Below, in pieces: positions 23,401-37,121 of a DNA stretch of 64,000 nucleotides. Under the pieces are notes generated by a model. That model was not told the origin of the DNA. It searched no databases and worked only from the letters and a program-made list of their open reading frames with translations. How positions within the stretch are numbered: position 1 is the stretch's first letter; the number at the start of each line of letters is the position of its first letter. The DNA comes from Chloranthus sessilifolius (taxonomy: Eukaryota; Streptophyta; Magnoliopsida; Chloranthales; Chloranthaceae), in contig CM037590.1 in NCBI GenBank assembly GCA_021018995.1, positions 39,000,287 through 39,064,286 on the forward strand, written 5' to 3'. The position numbers were made by a program, and so were the translations under genes.

Positions 23401-26400
23401 AGAAAAGGAACCATGTATTATTTTAATTCTAAAAACAACAGCAAACTCAGCACTGCTATTGAGAAAACCAAGTTGAATACTTGAATCAGATAGGCTAATT
23501 ATTTTTAGAACGCTGATATTATAACACATTACGGCAGAACTGGATGTTTGAAACAAGGTCATCCCTGCCTTGCTGTCGGTGCCAACGATTAAGAGTTAGA
23601 AACAGCAGCTGACTCGGCCATGATCCAAACCATATTGATTGGGACAAGTTGTGTGTTCATCCTTCCAAAACATATGGCTCATCTGTTTTGTTATGCTTAA
23701 AGAGTTTTGCAACATGAATCCCAAGTTGTTACAAATCAGTTGAGTCTTAAACATGAGAGCTGCTACTGCCACTCCATCATTTACTAATTGCACAACATTT
23801 TTTAATGACTTTTTAATTGATGCACACATAATATTAGTCAGTGTATCATCGATAATTTCATTAATTCGTGTGCATATGTTTTTTCATTAATTGTGTGCAC
23901 ATAGAACTAATTGAAGTCGGTGCAATAAGTAAATGCTGGTATGAAAGTAGCAGATATCTTGAGCATGCATCTCTTATTCAGACTCACATACACTCATTAT
24001 ATTGAAAAGAAAAATAAAAGATAAAAAGGACGAATGCCCAAAATCGAGATTCTCCTTTTAGGGGTAAATAAGTTTACACAAATTTTTAGGATCTAGGGTT
24101 TATGACAGCCCCTCAGCTTTACCTGCATCACTGATCTTCCTGATTGCCATGTTCATGGTATCAGCAACATAAATATTTCCTCTGTCATCAACTGTAAATC
24201 CCTTTGGGTGGTTCATTCTTGCTTCTCTTGGCTTACCATCTACATGCCCGGGGTACCCTTCTATCGAACCGGCAACCAGCCTTGGTCTGTTATCTGCATT
24301 TTCACCATGGATTTCAGAGAAGGCCTTTCGCATAAACTCTAGAGGATAGAAAGTGAGAACATTTAACCAAACATTTTGAGAGTACGAACGCAACTTATCC
24401 CATGTACTTCAATTTATGCCTTATCTTCTATGTTTAGTATTGTTTTGTGTTGTGAGTTTAGTTCTGCTCACCTTAGATAGATGTTGGAAATATGTACAGA
24501 TATATGAGGAATAAAGAGGAACTGCAAGGAGAAGAGAGAAGCAAAACTTATGTACAGAACTTACTTATATATTTAGGTCCAGATGTCTGGGGAAGAAATT
24601 TTTTAATGTGGGGGTTAGGAGATGAATGTTTTAGTGAGTCCAGGGTAAACCCCACGTTGACACTCTAATCAAAAAATAATATATAAAAAAAAGATCTGTT
24701 GGAAGAAAATTTCAAGATACTTTATACTGCAGAATTCCAATCCAATACCCATTTGAGCATTCACTAGCTCTATCCACATCAACTCTTGGACTACTCATTA
24801 AATGTTTTATGTAACTACCCTATGTTCGTTGACCAAATCAATAATTATGTAAGAGATAACAAGTGTCAATTTTAAAATCAAACGACATACATGGAGGTTA
24901 CGAGAAGAAAAGAGATACAGGCCTATGTGGAGGAGCCAGCATGTGCTTTGATAGACTTGGAACTCAAAAATTTTAACTTCTAATTGGAAAATAGGATCTA
25001 AGGGCCAGTTTGGTTCGTGGAAGATGTAGCTCCTGGGAGATCAGAGAGATGGTTTCCTAGGAGGTAATCATCCAGGAGATGGTTCCAGGAAGATGGGTGA
25101 TCTTGTTTGGCTCACCTGAAAGATTAGTCCAAGAGGTTAATTTCCTGCATTTGGTAATGTAACAACCCTAAAATTTAGCTATTTTATTTGTGGTGTATGA
25201 TGGGTGTTGCACCAAACTCGGTGCTAGTGCTTCACATCGAAGCCTAACCTAATTAGGAGACCTCTATTTAAGTAGAGGATACGTCCAAAACCCTCACTTT
25301 TCACTTTAAGAAAACCTAGCCTCTTGCTTTTGTTTTCTTCTTCTCAAAACCCTAGCCGTCCCTTCATCTCCCCCATCCTCTTGAAAAAAAAAAAAAAAAA
25401 AAAAAAAAAAAACACTCGACCCCTTTAGATCTCTTGGGTGTTCTATCATAAAGAACACCGTGGTGTTTTCTACCGTCGGATCGTGGAGATAGAAGGCGGC
25501 GTAATCGTGGACGGACCATCGTGTGGACACCGTGCTCTAATCGCCATAGATCTGCCGATCACGCTTCAAGAGGTGGGTACCCATCTATCCGTCTCATCCT
25601 TCTTAGATCCCATCGCGTAAAATATGTTGATCGCGTACCGATGGGATATTTAAAATAAATCTAAAACTGCTTTTATTTATTTTATTTTTTTTTAAAATCT
25701 ATTTTAGGATTATAATAATAACGAAATCTGTTTTTGGTATGAAATTTTGTAAATTCTGTTTTTGTATGAAATTTTGTGAAATCTGTTTTTGTATAAAATT
25801 TTGTGAGATCTTTGATGCATTGTTGGGTTTTATTTTGAACCTATATTTTATTTACTTTATTGTGAATCATGGCCGTCAATCGATTGAAACCCTATGGGAG
25901 GCGTGCCCTACTACCCGTGGCACCCACACCCTCCCTACCAGATTGAAAAATATAAAATTAAAATATTAATTAACAACTAAAATAATAAATAAATTTTACG
26001 AAAGAGATTATGTTAAATAAATATTATTGTATGAAAGTGGTATTATATTAAAGAGTAAAATATTATTAGGTTAATTAAATAATAAATTAGTTGATAAAAA
26101 AAATGTAATAATTAGTAAAAATGTATAATGAATGTAAATGTGATGAGTTATTAAAAGTAATATTTTCATTGAATAATAAATTGAATAATGATAAATATAG
26201 CTTATATGTTTGATTAGTATTATTATAATAATTGATAATAATATAATTATTAATTAGTAATTAGATTAATGATATTTAGAGAAATGAATTAAAATAATAA
26301 AGTAAATATTAAATATTAAGATTATTTGTTGTATTATATATCATTTAATTAATGAATTATTAAAATTTGTACATGAATATTACTATTATATAATTACATT

Positions 26401-29400
26401 ATAATAAAAGTTTATTTATAACAACATCATAAATGCGTTTATTGTTAATGTTTGTATTAAGGTTACATTTAATATAATATATATATATTATATGAATATG
26501 GTCGAATTATTTTTAGCAAGTATTTATATAGAATAAATACCCTAAGTCATTGCCTATTGAAAACTTGTAAATTATTTCATTTTAAAACACACGAAAATTA
26601 ATAAACTGTTGGAATTCCTTACTCCTTTCAGAAATAAATTCCCCTATTAATGTGAACTAAGATTCGGTCAAGCACCCTAAATTGCAATCATCACCCTATT
26701 ATATAATTATATTAGTGCTATATAAATAAACATAAATATAGATATACTCAAAACCTAAATGTAAACTTTTGATGTGATATGTGTTTGTAACTAAATCAAG
26801 TTATATGAATTAAGGATATGTTAGAACACGCACGAGAGTGTATGAGATCATGCCTACACTTGGGCGTGGTGATTCATTTGAGATGACATCGGCGAGGAAT
26901 ACAATATTCACATGCCTTACAACTCATGGTGGAATGGGACCCATGTGAGTCGGTGAGTGTGAATTGGTGTAATCTAAATGGCGGTGGCATATACGGCGAC
27001 CCTATCACCCCGAGTTCAAATATGATAGTATAAATTATGAGTAAGTTATGAGGTTCAGCCTTAGGCTTTAACGGTGGTGAGGCTATCTCACTATAGTTCG
27101 TCTTAGAATTAAGTTATAAGAGTATGTTATGAGTATGAAATAAGATATGTTACGAGTACGATAATAAGATACCGCTGTGTAGGCCAGCAAAAGATAAATA
27201 ACTTAAGTTTAGACGCGTTGCCTTACGTAGCCACCGTAAGGGCAACAACGTCTTTCAGCCAAGACGGATCTCTGGGAGAGATTATGAGTATGAGTATGTC
27301 TACAAGTCAGTTGGCCATTATGTCTCCCCATTGGCTGGATGGTGGAGTATGAGTATGACACGAGGGCGTTATGATATGGTGGTATGATACTATGTTGACC
27401 CTCTCATAGTAGCTCGAGCAGCGACTCTGGCACAGGTCGTATAGGATTTCACTAGTATGTTAGTTACGCTCATGCGATGTCTGAGATATGTGAGAATGAT
27501 AATAAGACATGGTATAATAAGGTATGAGATATGGTGAGGTACGTTAGGACATCAGTATCTAGATCATGGTCTTGCATTTATGGTATGAGCTTTATAATAT
27601 GCATATGATTTTGTCATTCTTTTGCTATCTGTTTGAGATACTATTATTTTTTATCACTCACAAGATGCACCCACAATGCACCTGAGAAGTATGGGGTGGA
27701 TTGGTGGTGTATCCCACCGAGTTTACGTGACTGAGTAAACTCATCCCACGATAATCTAAATTGCGGGTGATTTCCTTTGGTGGAGTGGACATCGGCCTTC
27801 CGATCCACAAACGATTTCTTTGATCCATGGTCTTTGAGTGCCGAGGAGCCTTGGGAGGGTGTGGTAAGTACCGGGAGGGTTATAGTGGATTCGATCCGAG
27901 TACCGATTATTGAGCATTGCGGACTTGGTAGTAGTTTGAGTCTTTCTTTTTACCATGGATTTTATGATTCTATTTTATCGGATTTGTCTCCGACGTTTAC
28001 TATTGTTTATTGATGGATTTCTCAGATTCAGCACTTCTATTTTAGCATTTATGATTCTTTATATTCCACTGTTATATGTTGATTTTCACGGATTTCGTGG
28101 AATCGGACATGCGCGATAACTCTGATTAAGTGTATGTCCGCTTAGCATATCCGGGATATGTGCGGGTCATAACCCGGAATTCTAGGCCCTTGGGATGGGG
28201 TAGAATTTCGGGTCGTGACAGGTAACCTATAAATTGACTGAAGTTTGAATATAAAAGGAAATTGGAATAATGATATTAAAAAGAGGCCCGGGAATATACA
28301 TCTGGACGTAGCCCAAAGGGCTACGTCCACGTCATTCCCCCCCCCCATCACGAGGATCGAGTGCCACGACAACTTAGACAAGATTGATTAGTTACCACCC
28401 AAAAAACTTGGGCATGATCCGATACATAACCACCGTTGAAATGTGGTCAAAGGTACCCAAAATCAGTGGACCAAGTTGGTTGGGTGTCACCTTATCTTTG
28501 ATTTATCAAACGGATGGCAAAAAAGTAAAAAAAACTCACATTTCCAATGGCTAATCAACCCAAAACGGGTTGATCATGCCACATGGAAAGTGATTTGGCA
28601 TCCGAGTGTAGCCCTCCAGGTCTACATCCGGATACATTTTCCCGATTCTCTATTAATAATGTATTAATATATGACAATATGAATACATAAATATATTAAT
28701 AATATTTTTAAAAATACTCAATACTAGTGATATCTTATTATATCAATAATATATGAATAATAATATTCATAGGGATCATCCACAAAATGTGGTTGGACCT
28801 TCCACCTTACAATGGAAGTTGGATCCACCCCAAAACGGCGGCTTAAGGCGAGAGATGGATCCTCATCTTCCATCATCACGAATAAGCAACTCAAACACAA
28901 AAGATGAACCGTCTCCATAAAGATTGATCACCTACCCCTCCAGAAACAGGGCTTGAAAGATTTATAACTTGTTGGGGAGCTTAACACCTTCAAGAATTTG
29001 AAGAGAGATGTAATTCGTTATGACCTTCATTATACCAAAAAAAAACACTTTTTCTCATCATTAAAGAGTTTTTTTAATAGGTAAGAAAAAAAAAATATCC
29101 ATGCGAGGAACTTTCCATTAGTTCTCTGTAGTCAACCCAAGTAGCTTCCCATGCAAGTAAAGCTCTAAGAAAGAACGCACAATTGAAAGTTATGTTATTT
29201 AAATTATAATTTAGAGTTTCATCTTAATGCTTAATTATATTATATTGTTGCATATTGAATGAACAGGATTCATTCAAGTGTCAGACCTTAGTAGGATATA
29301 GGGTTCTTCCAACCAAGCCAGAAACATTTTTCTTTTTCCCAAGCACCCTGTTGTGTCCGATGACTAAGCAACAACTACAATCTTTCTTTATACTAACTCA

Positions 29401-32400
29401 ATAATCAAAGTGCATTTAGGTTTACATACGAAGTACTCAATCTAAAAACAGCCAGAAATTTTGTTTAAGGAGTTTTATCAATGGATCCATGTTGACGAGT
29501 CTGCCATGGTATTGCAAGGAACATGCTAATCACAAGCGATCATTTGAGAAATCATCAGAAGATTAGCAGTTAAAAAATTTATTTTGTGGTGTTTAGTTGG
29601 TTTTTATTGCTCGTGTACCTCGACATCTTGGTTACTCGTGTTAAAAAATTTGGCTGTCATTCTTAGAGTTTACCTTGAGATCTTGGCTACTCGACTACTC
29701 GTGTACATATTTTTCTTTTCCTCTCTTTAATAAAACATGTCACATATATAAAAAATATTTTCTACAAGGATCTGAATCTATAGCCTTAGTGGTTTAGGAT
29801 GAGCATTGTCATACTCATGCATCTACCTACAAGGCTTTGGATCTATACATATCAAGGGGAGATACTTTCTGAAATGTCAGAGATATTTGTGGTTACTTTT
29901 GGCTCATAGGTTGGAAATTTTAAGACCTCAAGATTAGAGAGGATCATGTTTGTGATGTTAATTTTTCAGGGGATGAGTTGAGAATAAAGACTCAATTTTC
30001 GAATTTCCTACTTTCTGTTTTATCTTTCATAGCATTAGTCCCACATCCAATAATAGTAGAAAATGTTGGATATTTAACAAAATAAATACTTATTATTAAT
30101 TTAATAATTATTTATTATTTTTGTTTATCTTTAAATGGTTCCTTAATTTTATGGTTCCATGTTGAAAAGATACCTTTGCCAATACTTAAACCTTCAACCT
30201 TCAAGTCAAAAATGATTTGAATTTTGAAATGTATTGGAGGGAAACTATTCCCACCACAACTTGAAAGTATAGTAAAAAGTTGTCCCACCTCACTATTTTA
30301 CAAGAAAGTTTCTTGTCATATATATGAAAACTTACTTTCTATATTGTTTGGCTTAAAAGAGGAAATATTGCTCATAGCGGCGGTTTGCCAACGCGCGCGT
30401 GTGTGATGTGCGATATGCGATGGCGAATGGCGCAATTGGCGCTTTTATGGTGTACTTTGCACTTCACATCGTCTTGAGGAGCCTTTCCTATTTGATCTGG
30501 AATAGTCCGGCCGGTTGACTTATTGACCGGACACAGATTGCCTTCACACATGTGCACCGCATGTGTGCACTAGGCAGTTTCTGACCGTTCATGAAAACGG
30601 TCGGTTCGGACAATTCAGTTAATGACTGTTAAACACCAAAAGATGTAACCATTCGTGTCTGAATCGTTGGATCCTTGCAACCATTGATCAAGGTCAATTC
30701 CAAGGAACCAACAAACACAACCACCCCTGAAAAAGGTGCTTCGAACCTTATAAATAGAGGCCAGAGTTGGGATTTTACTTCACTTGCAAATCTCGAATCC
30801 TATATTTGTGTCCTTGATATTCGTGTGCCTACTAGAGCATTTTCTGTGTCTTCGTTTCGTTGGGTCGTACACTTCAGTACAACGTAGTGTGTGACAGATC
30901 GGTACTTCACCAAGGCTTTATTGTATCCTGGAGGCGAGTTTGTTGTTATCTCGTTGCATAAAGGGGGCAAATATTGTCTTAAAGACAACAATCGAATCGT
31001 GCCTTAACGTCATTTCCGGTCTATTTTCTATCACTTATTGTGTAACCAGCCAACAGAAAATCACCCAAGTTTTTTTGTCTATATAAATGAGATTGGGTTT
31101 CTTGGTTAGATATCTCAAGAAATCAAGAAAAAGTGATGTAGCTTTAGAGATTCAGTAAAGTAACTCAGCACGATCCGCAACCACCCACCCCCACCCCCCC
31201 ACCGGGGCACCACCGTTTTCTGCTGCCATAAATTTGTGATTCCATTTTCTTATGAAACATGACTTTCAAGAAAGAAGAAAGGAGATACGGATTATGCAGA
31301 AGAGGCAAAATGCGGTATTCTGATGACAACAACATTTATTATGTTCACAAATCTCTAATCATCTAAATACGGTTGAATCGGGTTAACTGCCTACTTAAAA
31401 TGGAGAACAATTGTCTTTCTCTTTAAAAATGGTTCAGTCTAGAGAAAAATATAACTGCAATCCACTTGACAGCAAGGAATTAAGAATTCGACCATCTTTG
31501 GAACACGACAGATTTTGTTTCAAGAATGGTTTTATGAACAAATTTAACTGAAAGATGATTAGGAAAATGGAGGTGGCTTTTTTTTATAGGAATCAAGAAT
31601 AATAATTATCAAATATAGCATGGAGTTCGGCTTTTAATAAATATTGAACAAAAAACTATAAATTTCAAATAAATGGATCTGGGATCTTGCTAATTGTGAA
31701 ATAATTTCAGATGCCGTGTGTAAAGAGTTAACTATAATGGATATGGGTTTCTAGAAGCTTGACAGAAAGAAAATCATGTTAGTTTAAATTGTGTTTTCAA
31801 ATGAAATCCCTTAACCTCTTTGCTATGGAGTAATCACTAGATTCCTTAAAAATAATTGTAGATCCTCAATCAACCACTAAATTACTTAACTGTAATTGTG
31901 TATTTTTTAACAGTAAAAAAGGTTTTATGAACCAAAAAGAGAAGAATATACAAAAAGCAATCCTCCAAAAAAACATAGGCCCAAAAATGGCACCAACATG
32001 AGTTGCCAGGACAGATTACATAAAGAAATTCAGAATTACTCTATTCAAAATTAGACACCAAAAGCAGCGCACTCAACTCCCCTTTTAGATTGTCCATGAG
32101 TGATACCAGTGGCTCACACGTTAATATGGGGCAGAGAGAAATTTCCCTCCCTCAAGAGGTCATCACTCTCATCAAAAATGCCAACCTCAAAGACTGATTG
32201 GTGCCAAGGGGCAAGGGCACTCAATCACGTTTGCTGATCCACCCTCGGTGACCGTGTGGAGGTGGAAGGTAGAAAAAAATCTCCTTTTCATCCCAGAAAG
32301 CAGGCTCCTCGCTTCCGCTTCAGTAGAATCTGCCCACTTGATCAAGCCCACATACTATGCTTGAATATCTCTCCAATGATTCCTAACTACACCATCGAAT

Positions 32401-33849
32401 CCATTCTACCCGGGGTTACCAAAGGAGCAACCTTAAAATTAAGTTTAAGCTAATTAAGAGGAGGGCACCATTTCAATGTGATGCGCTGGTTCCTCACCCT
32501 TAACGATAAACACTTCAGTAAGCACTATATATGTAAACAATCATCTACGACCATACTCTTTCCTAAACCACATCCTATCCAATTGTCTTGATTTGGATAT
32601 CCCTCATCGCCCCACCAAGTGTGACCACGGTGTTGTAAGGAACATGCCAATCTTGCAGGGTGAGCCAGCAGTCCAACTAGCACGGAGGTCCTCTGCTGAA
32701 GAGGGGACAACATAAGTAATGACAAACAATTCGAAAAAGTCATACCAAACAAAGGACACCCCACGGGCCACAATAATAAAGAAACTGATCTACAGTTTCT
32801 TCATACGAGTAGCTCATGACACAGAAGAAAACAAAGCCCAATTTTGCAATTTTACTTTCTTAAACAAATCAGAGTGGTGTTTAGCGTTCGGATCACGTTT
32901 GTCAGTGCAAGGCGAATTTTGGGGGGCTATTGTATACTGGGTACAAAATCATCAGTCCCTTGTGAGGTACATTGCCTCACTCATTTTCATATATCAGCTT
33001 CTTTTGTTCTCCGATTTGACATCATTTTTTGGAAGATTTGGAATAGCCGAATAGCAAATCAGAACCACATATTACCCAACATATACAATTATAAAAATAG
33101 TAAAATAAAACTGGGTAATATAGAAAATATTAAATCAATAAATAAAATTAAAATTAAAAATTATATATAAAAAATCACTAACAAAAGTATAAGCAAAATA
33201 TAGTTCATTTTATGCAAAAACAAAAACAAATCAACTAAGTACAACAATCCTAAGAACAGCACAACAACAACAACAATAAAAAATAATAATAATAATCATA
33301 TTAACATTATTAATAAGAAAGAGAAGCAAGGCTGCTTACAGAGAGATAATGGGGAAGAGATCTTGTAAATATTACTGTTGATAGAATCCAACACCAGAAT
33401 CTCGCTGCCGCTCCGCAATACCTCTAGGGAAAATGGCTCGATTCCAAGCTTGCTTCCATCGAACACCGTCTCAACCGTATATCCACTCTCAAATTTTATC
33501 ATCGGACGCTCAGAAATTGCTGCAAAAACAACCACATCAACACCTCCATTGCAGCAAAAACTTCAAATAATTTTTCCCTTGAAATATTTACCTGTTTTCG
33601 TACTTTTTGATAATGACCAAATCCATTTTAAAATATTAGAAAGTGAATTAGATAAAAATCCACTAACAATCCCTGCAAAAAAACAAAAATAAAATTTGAG
33701 TTTGCCATTGTCACCAATAAAATAAATAAATAAGGTGGTGGGGAGCTAATCAAATTATACTTACTTTGAGGAGAAGTAGCTGAAGCTGATGCAAATCCTC
33801 CAAACAAAAAAATGAAGATCAGAAGATGAGCAAACTCTTTCTTCCTCAT
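20483..33849 (-). CDS. NHL-repeat single-pass membrane protein (At1g70280-like)
   Basis: Minus-strand exons: 33765-33849, 33592-33672, 33340-33519, 24123-24293, 22722-22934, 22533-22621 and 20483-21121; 485 residues. All introns are GT-AG; the first five are phase 1 and the last is phase 0. A signal peptide (MRKKEFAHLLIFIFLFGGFA) is followed by GFLSNSLSNILKWIWSLS, a family signature. Next come FESGYTVETVFDGSKLGIEP, LVAGSIEGYPGHVDG, the NHL core HPKGFTVDDRGNIYVADTMN (about 144-163), VTTIAGG and SSCSLLVIDRGNQAIREIQL. A membrane helix lies near 245-261 (VAVLAAASFFGYMLALL). The tail is low-complexity, Gln-rich, and ends with the family motif FGAVQEEDGRQGAVEIKPVDY and a DHHNIRHR stretch. The topology suggests an extracellular or luminal propeller with a cytosolic tail; function is unknown. 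Length is close to the roughly 500 residues of Arabidopsis relatives. Intron 3 is 9.0 kb and packed with mobile elements. No break is seen. Confidence 0.9.
21122..22532. other. Intron 6 of the second NHL gene, MITE remnants
   Basis: This 1.4-kb intron holds AACACCATTTTGGTGTTTAA near 22018-22038, a palindrome shared with 17893-17916. It is followed by diverged MITE-like sequence (TGATCTTGCACAATTAAAG, ATCCAAGCCATTAAAGTG) to about 22380. Nothing coding is visible. Confidence 0.5.
23060..23160. mobile_element. Possible tRNA-derived SINE remnant
   Basis: TGGTGGGATGGTAACCC resembles a tRNA A-box region. About 40 bases on, ATGGATTCAAATCTC resembles a B box (GGTTCGAATCC). A similar arrangement occurs near 34712-34775 (GTGGTGTAATGGTAAGTG, then GAGATCAAACG). 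The pairing is suggestive of plant SINEs, but neither copy shows a clear tail or target duplication. Confidence 0.3.
25158..28220 (+). mobile_element. Solo LTR, about 3.06 kb, probably Ty3/Gypsy (fossil)
   Basis: It begins TGTAACAACCC and ends GGGTCGTGACA, the TG...CA ends of an LTR. A perfect 5-bp target duplication GGTAA lies at 25153-25157 and 28221-28225. There is no primer-binding site or coding interior, so it is a solo LTR left by recombination. It interrupts an older MITE-like sequence starting GGGCCAGTTTGG near 25003 and sits in intron 3 of the second NHL gene. It is related to 46810-49684, which shares the segment around GTCCGCTTAG and GGATGGGGTAGAATTTCG. Intact ends and a perfect duplication suggest moderate youth, but a solo LTR cannot be dated internally. 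Confidence 0.88.
28290..28643. mobile_element. MITE with GGGAATATACATCTGGACGT ends
   Basis: The left end GGGAATATACATCTGGACGT AG pairs with the right end, which reads GGGAAAATGTATCCGGATGT AG when inverted. The interior (CACCTTATCTTTGATTTATCAAA, AACGGGTTGATCATGCCACATGG) has relatives at 41570-41740 and 44060-44230. It lies in intron 3 of the second NHL gene. Confidence 0.6.
30064..31055 (+). mobile_element. Solo LTR, 992 bp, Copia-like (fossil)
   Basis: It begins TGTTGGATATTTAACA and ends CCAGCCAACA, so the termini carry the inverted pair TGTTGG/CCAACA. A perfect 5-bp duplication GAAAA lies at 30059-30063 and 31056-31060. Inside, TTATAAATAGAGG near 30749 looks like a promoter TATA box, and GTTGTTATCTCGTTGCATAA follows in the presumed R-U5 part. 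Size and promoter layout fit a Copia-type LTR. No internal region remains. Confidence 0.85.
31905..32780 (-). mobile_element. Probable LINE 3' fragment
   Basis: On the minus strand the stretch ends with CTTTTTGGTTCATAAAACC, TTTTTT-like tail sequence, and a W/F-rich reading typical of plant LINE C-termini. An open frame at 32525-32773 (WPVGCPLFGMTFSNCLSLL) has a LINE-like flavour but no catalytic motif. It lies in intron 3 of the second NHL gene, in the same orientation as the gene. Confidence 0.4.
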
Positions 33850-34989
33850 TTCAGCTACATAAACAATAAAAAAATCCCAAAAAAACGAAAAAGGTTTAGT
33901 GAACTAGAAGAAATCATATATATGAACATCAGGTGATGGAAAATAATGAATACCCATTTTTTATTTTTGGGTTTTTGAAATTATTTTGACCACCATTTTC
34001 AAAATGAGAGATGAAGAGCAGAGAACAAAGAGGCAGCTTACTAGCAAAAATCTGATTCTTTGTTTCCCTGGGCTATGAAGAAAAGAACCATAAAAAAAAG
34101 GTAAGCCGAGAGCAGTGAGACGGAAAAAGCGTCACATGCCATGGCCTTGTCTTTAGTTACTGTATTCTTTGGGCCTTTTTGTTTATTATTAAATTGTGGT
34201 GTTGATCTTAAATACCAGTTAACTATGTTTGTTAATCTAATACTATCAAATATACCTAAAAGAATTGTTACTAAGTGAACGGGCTACGCATTAGGTGCTG
34301 TGTGCGAGCTGCAGTATAAACTAAGGGCTGTTACGTGCACACCACTTCTTTTTTTATGCACTTCTTTCTTCGGATCAAATGACGGAGATCCTATTTTATC
34401 TCGATCTTCCACACAATTGATCTTGAGATCATTTTGCACCTATCAGACGATCAATTTTTTATTCCACGTGTCATAGATCTCCAAAAAAATTCTATAAATT
34501 CACGTTTGAGCGTGGTGCATGCAACAGGATTCAAGGGGATTGTTTTGGGGATATGTGATTGTAATGACCTTGATCTTTATATATCTTTGACCTTCACAAC
34601 CTCGATGTCATTATTTGTTATGGACCTATTAGACTCCATGCAAAAGAAATATTATTATATAATACTATTAATAAATATTTTAAATTATAATCAATTATTT
34701 AAAAAGACATGTAGTGGTGTAATGGTAAGTGCTCTTGATGTTGTTCTAGAAGTCTTGAGATCAAACGTAAGACATTTAAATTTTTTATTAACTCTTAAGA
34801 GGTCCCTATAACTTCTCTCTCATTAGAATCTCTATTTTCTCATGATAAATTATAATAAATATAAAAATAGCATGAGAAGTTTGATAAAATCTAAATAAAC
34901 TCAAATTTTCTCCCAACTATCTCAACCCAAACAACTCCTAAAAACATTGCATACAAAGTATTTTCAACTTTCATAATCCGCGTATTACG

Positions 34990-37110
34990 CCCTTAAAATG
35001 CGTGCAACTCATGCTCGGCTTCCCACACCACCTGGCACGCATGCTTCATCTCTCCCTTCACGTGATACAAAATCTTTTCTTCGATCATAAGCATCTCACA
35101 ACTACAATTGCCAATTCACCTCAATACAATTTCTTCTCTTATTTTCTCTCTTAGACAAACTAAAATCCCTTAGCTCTCCACTCTTAGTAGATTACTAAAA
35201 TCATGTAAACCTCCACCGAAATAGGTGCGTCATTATCTTTTTTCTCTCCATATTTTCTCTATAATTTATTTCGCGCACCCCTAATTTTTCTTTTTATCCT
35301 AAAATATCTCAAGATCTCAACCACTTTGCACTTTATTTAATATTTATATGTTTTATTGACGAGATTAATCACGGATTCGGTGTGAATTTTCGTTGTGCAT
35401 AAATGAAGGAGATCAACCCTCGATGTAGAATTCAGATCACTTGGTCAAACGATTTGAAATAATTGCGGCAATCCATTACGACATTAGAACTCGAGGTAGG
35501 GAGAATTTAATTATTTATTCTTTAATTGATTCATTTAATTAATTAGTAGTGTATAAATAAGAAATTATTCTTTAATCCATTATGTCCTACCTTTAGTCCA
35601 CTTATTTAACTAATCATATGTGAATAAATTACCTACATTGATTTCTATTTTGTATTTTATAATTTATTTAAATAATTAATTAATTGTGTATTAGGACATA
35701 TATGTAAATTCCTATTTATGATATTTTATTATGTCAATTATACCCTTGGCAATGTGATTTAGCATGTAAATTAGTTGTAGGTGCAAAAATTTTAATTCTA
35801 ATCAATTTGGGTTTTTCTCTTACTTTATTCAATCGTATAAACTATTATAGACCTCTATTGGGCGAACCGTCAAAAAGGTAATATAGATGGCAGCATCGTC
35901 TACCAATTCTATTCTTACATTTAAGGCTAGATTATTCTCTAGTCATCTAAAAAATTGACCCCAAGATGCCCACTTTAAAATCTTTACAGTAAATTCTTGC
36001 ATATGATTTTTAGTTTAAGTGTGCTGTGAATGTACTTTTGACCTGTGATCATACACCCATAGGAGTGAAATCGTAAAATTTTCATTATCGTTAACCCTTC
36101 ATAACTTTTAGTGATCTTTATATCTAACGGTTGAATTCGTTCGATTCTTACAGGAATTATAAAATGTAAATTTTTTATTAATTAGATCATACAATTTGGT
36201 CGGATAGTTTTGTAATTTCAAAATGATTGTATACACATGTAGGCCTCATTTTCATGTGATGATGGGGTCATGATTGTTCTAAAAAGTTGTGAATATATAT
36301 ACTTTTTGTATTACACTATGAGTTTTTTATTCGGATTCATAAATTACTTAGTTAAGCGTGAGAAACATATATTTTGATATATTCGATTCAATCAATACTC
36401 CTTTTGTATAGTTTATGCTTGACATTTATATTATAGTGATCGAAATTAAATTTAACATCGAACACTTATGTCAGTGTGGGTGTGTATGTCTAATACTTAT
36501 GTTTCATTGATTAAGATATTATATGATATGATTGTTGAAAATTGTATAAAAAATTAAAGAAAATATGATAATAAGACAAGATACGCCTTCGTCATGATTC
36601 GGTATTATTGTAAAATACATTGGACCCTTGTCATGGGCGCATTATGAGTTGTGAAAGTCACGGTGGTATAAGACGTTATTGGCAGCAGCTTCTTCGCGAT
36701 GGTCTCATAACACCGAATTCGATGTGATTGATAACATTATCATATCATGGCTATCCACATATAATTATTAAGAAAGAAATATAAGACACGAAATAGTCAA
36801 AAGAATTTCAAGACATAAATAAATATACATAGAAGAACAAGAAAAGACATAACATGAATTTCTGACACAACAAGACAAACACTTATTATTTGTACGCTAA
36901 GACATGAAATAAATTTATGGTAAGACAAGACAAACACTATTATTAGTTACACGCTAAGAAGGCAAACGACTCTATACATAAAAATTTATGATGTTTAAAG
37001 GATTCCATCATAACAAGATAAAACACGGACCAATCACGAGTCACCTCACTTAGCAGGGGATACGGCAAATCAAGAAAATCATCCATGGGCAACGATGGAC
37101 AGGATCCCAT
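34990..37110 (+). mobile_element. Degraded LTR relic related to 58730-61700 (fossil)
   Basis: The segment around 35490-35530 (CGAGGTAGGGAGAATTTAATT) matches the inverted 60730-60770 region. The segment around 37075-37100 (ATCCATGGGCAACGATGGAC) matches the inverted 59620-59645 region, in the same order. This makes it an old relative of the solo LTR at 58730-61700. Its ends are not recognisable, so the limits are approximate and it looks old. Confidence 0.5.
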
Positions 37111-37121
37111 TCGGATTCGAC

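Noticed and set aside
34434-34811. 125-residue plus-strand open frame
   Set aside because: It runs through a MITE relative and a possible SINE stretch. Composition is low-complexity and no domain is recognisable.
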